Assembly: GCA_017311185.1 (NCBI GenBank)
Contig: JAESUZ010004534.1
Span: forward strand, 2,232,001 to 2,296,000
Direction: 5' to 3'
Source: Proteles cristata cristata
Lineage: Eukaryota > Chordata > Mammalia > Carnivora > Hyaenidae
Length of the DNA stretch: 64,000 bases
The position numbers and the translations under genes were made by a program. Every line of letters starts with the position of its first letter. Within the stretch, counting starts at the first letter, position 1. Shown here in pieces: positions 63,761 through 64,000 of this stretch. The notes beneath the pieces were generated by a model. The model was not told where the DNA came from. It was given only the letters and a program-made list of their open reading frames with translations, and did not search any database.

Positions 63761-64000
63761 CTACATCTTCAGTCAGGTATACAATTTTCAAGAAATATAC
63801 ATTTTCCTGGTTTGTGGGAGAAGGGAACAGGATTTTGCCTTCTTGTAAAAAAGAACACACAAAGATCAGTGATGTTAATGAATTTAAGAAATGATTCAGG
63901 TAATGATAATTAAATACATTAAGTGTTGTTCAAAAGCCTTTTTCCTTTATCACCTTTTGACTCTGACTCTGATTTTCTAACTTGCATGCAATAGGGTTCC
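63758..64000. other. No recognisable feature
   Basis: Last 240 bp of the window; nothing identified. Confidence 0.45.

Noticed and set aside
63582..63913. Frames of 91-99 codons at the right end
   Set aside because: They are translations of the (TC)n(CA)n microsatellite (SLSLSL and THTHTH runs).
1..64000. Endogenous retrovirus or solo LTR
   Set aside because: No primer-binding site, polypurine tract plus TG...CA LTR pair, or gag/pol/env-like frame could be supported. Some old repeats of uncertain family (9420, 42180, 55380) might be LTR remnants but I cannot show it.

Overview
This is AT-rich mammalian nuclear DNA, almost certainly from a felid (cat family). The main clue is 28 copies of a tRNA-derived carnivore SINE (CAN/SINEC type). 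Its head (GGGGCGCCTGGGTGGCTCAG), body ending in a CT-rich run and AAATAAATAAA tail are the felid form, not the canid or mustelid one. Several LINE-1 (L1) copies carry a carnivore-type 3' UTR and an ORF2 product ending in IGGLGG. I found no exon, host protein gene, tRNA, rRNA, CRISPR or prokaryotic feature. Every longer open frame is an L1 ORF fragment, an antisense shadow of an L1 or SINE, or a translated microsatellite. The window reads as intergenic or deep intronic DNA built by successive retrotransposition.

Layout. 1-3182 is an older carnivore L1 whose 5' part (5' UTR, ORF1, start of ORF2) is inverted against its 3' part, the twin-priming signature; a 172-bp young L1 tail sits inside its ORF1. 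3183-4790 is an ancient antisense L1M. 4791-17974 has no young element at all: only MIR, L2 and one L1M 3' end (14105-14820) are recognisable. From 17975 on the DNA is dense with SINEs and L1s: young 5'-truncated L1 copies at 19859-20797, 25930-26722 and 57506-58236; a nested L1 stack at 24130-29315; a SINE-rich tract at 29-43 kb; a full-length but dead felid L1 at 43909-50357 with a 14-bp identical target-site duplication (TSD), broken ORF1 and ORF2, and a SINE inside ORF2; a probable second twin-primed L1 at 52200-53285; and another SINE/L1M mosaic at 56-63 kb. Three microsatellites stand out: (AC)n at 52619, (TG)n at 56187 and a compound (TC)n(CA)n at 63676.

How the parts relate. CAN SINEs have no enzymes and are mobilised by L1 ORF2 protein, so the two classes form one system. 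The TSDs here (8-21 bp, usually next to A/T-rich tails) are the product of L1 target-primed reverse transcription. Nesting gives a relative chronology: L1M/L2/MIR first, carnivore L1 next, felid L1 next, and several SINEs last (one interrupts the full-length L1).

Limits. Family names come from recognised sequence patterns, not a library search. Boundaries without a TSD are good to about 10-30 bp. Ancient fragments are less certain than the SINEs and young L1s. I saw no previously undescribed biological system; the notable items are structural (inversions, a SINE dimer, a templated palindrome, and the contrast in element density).
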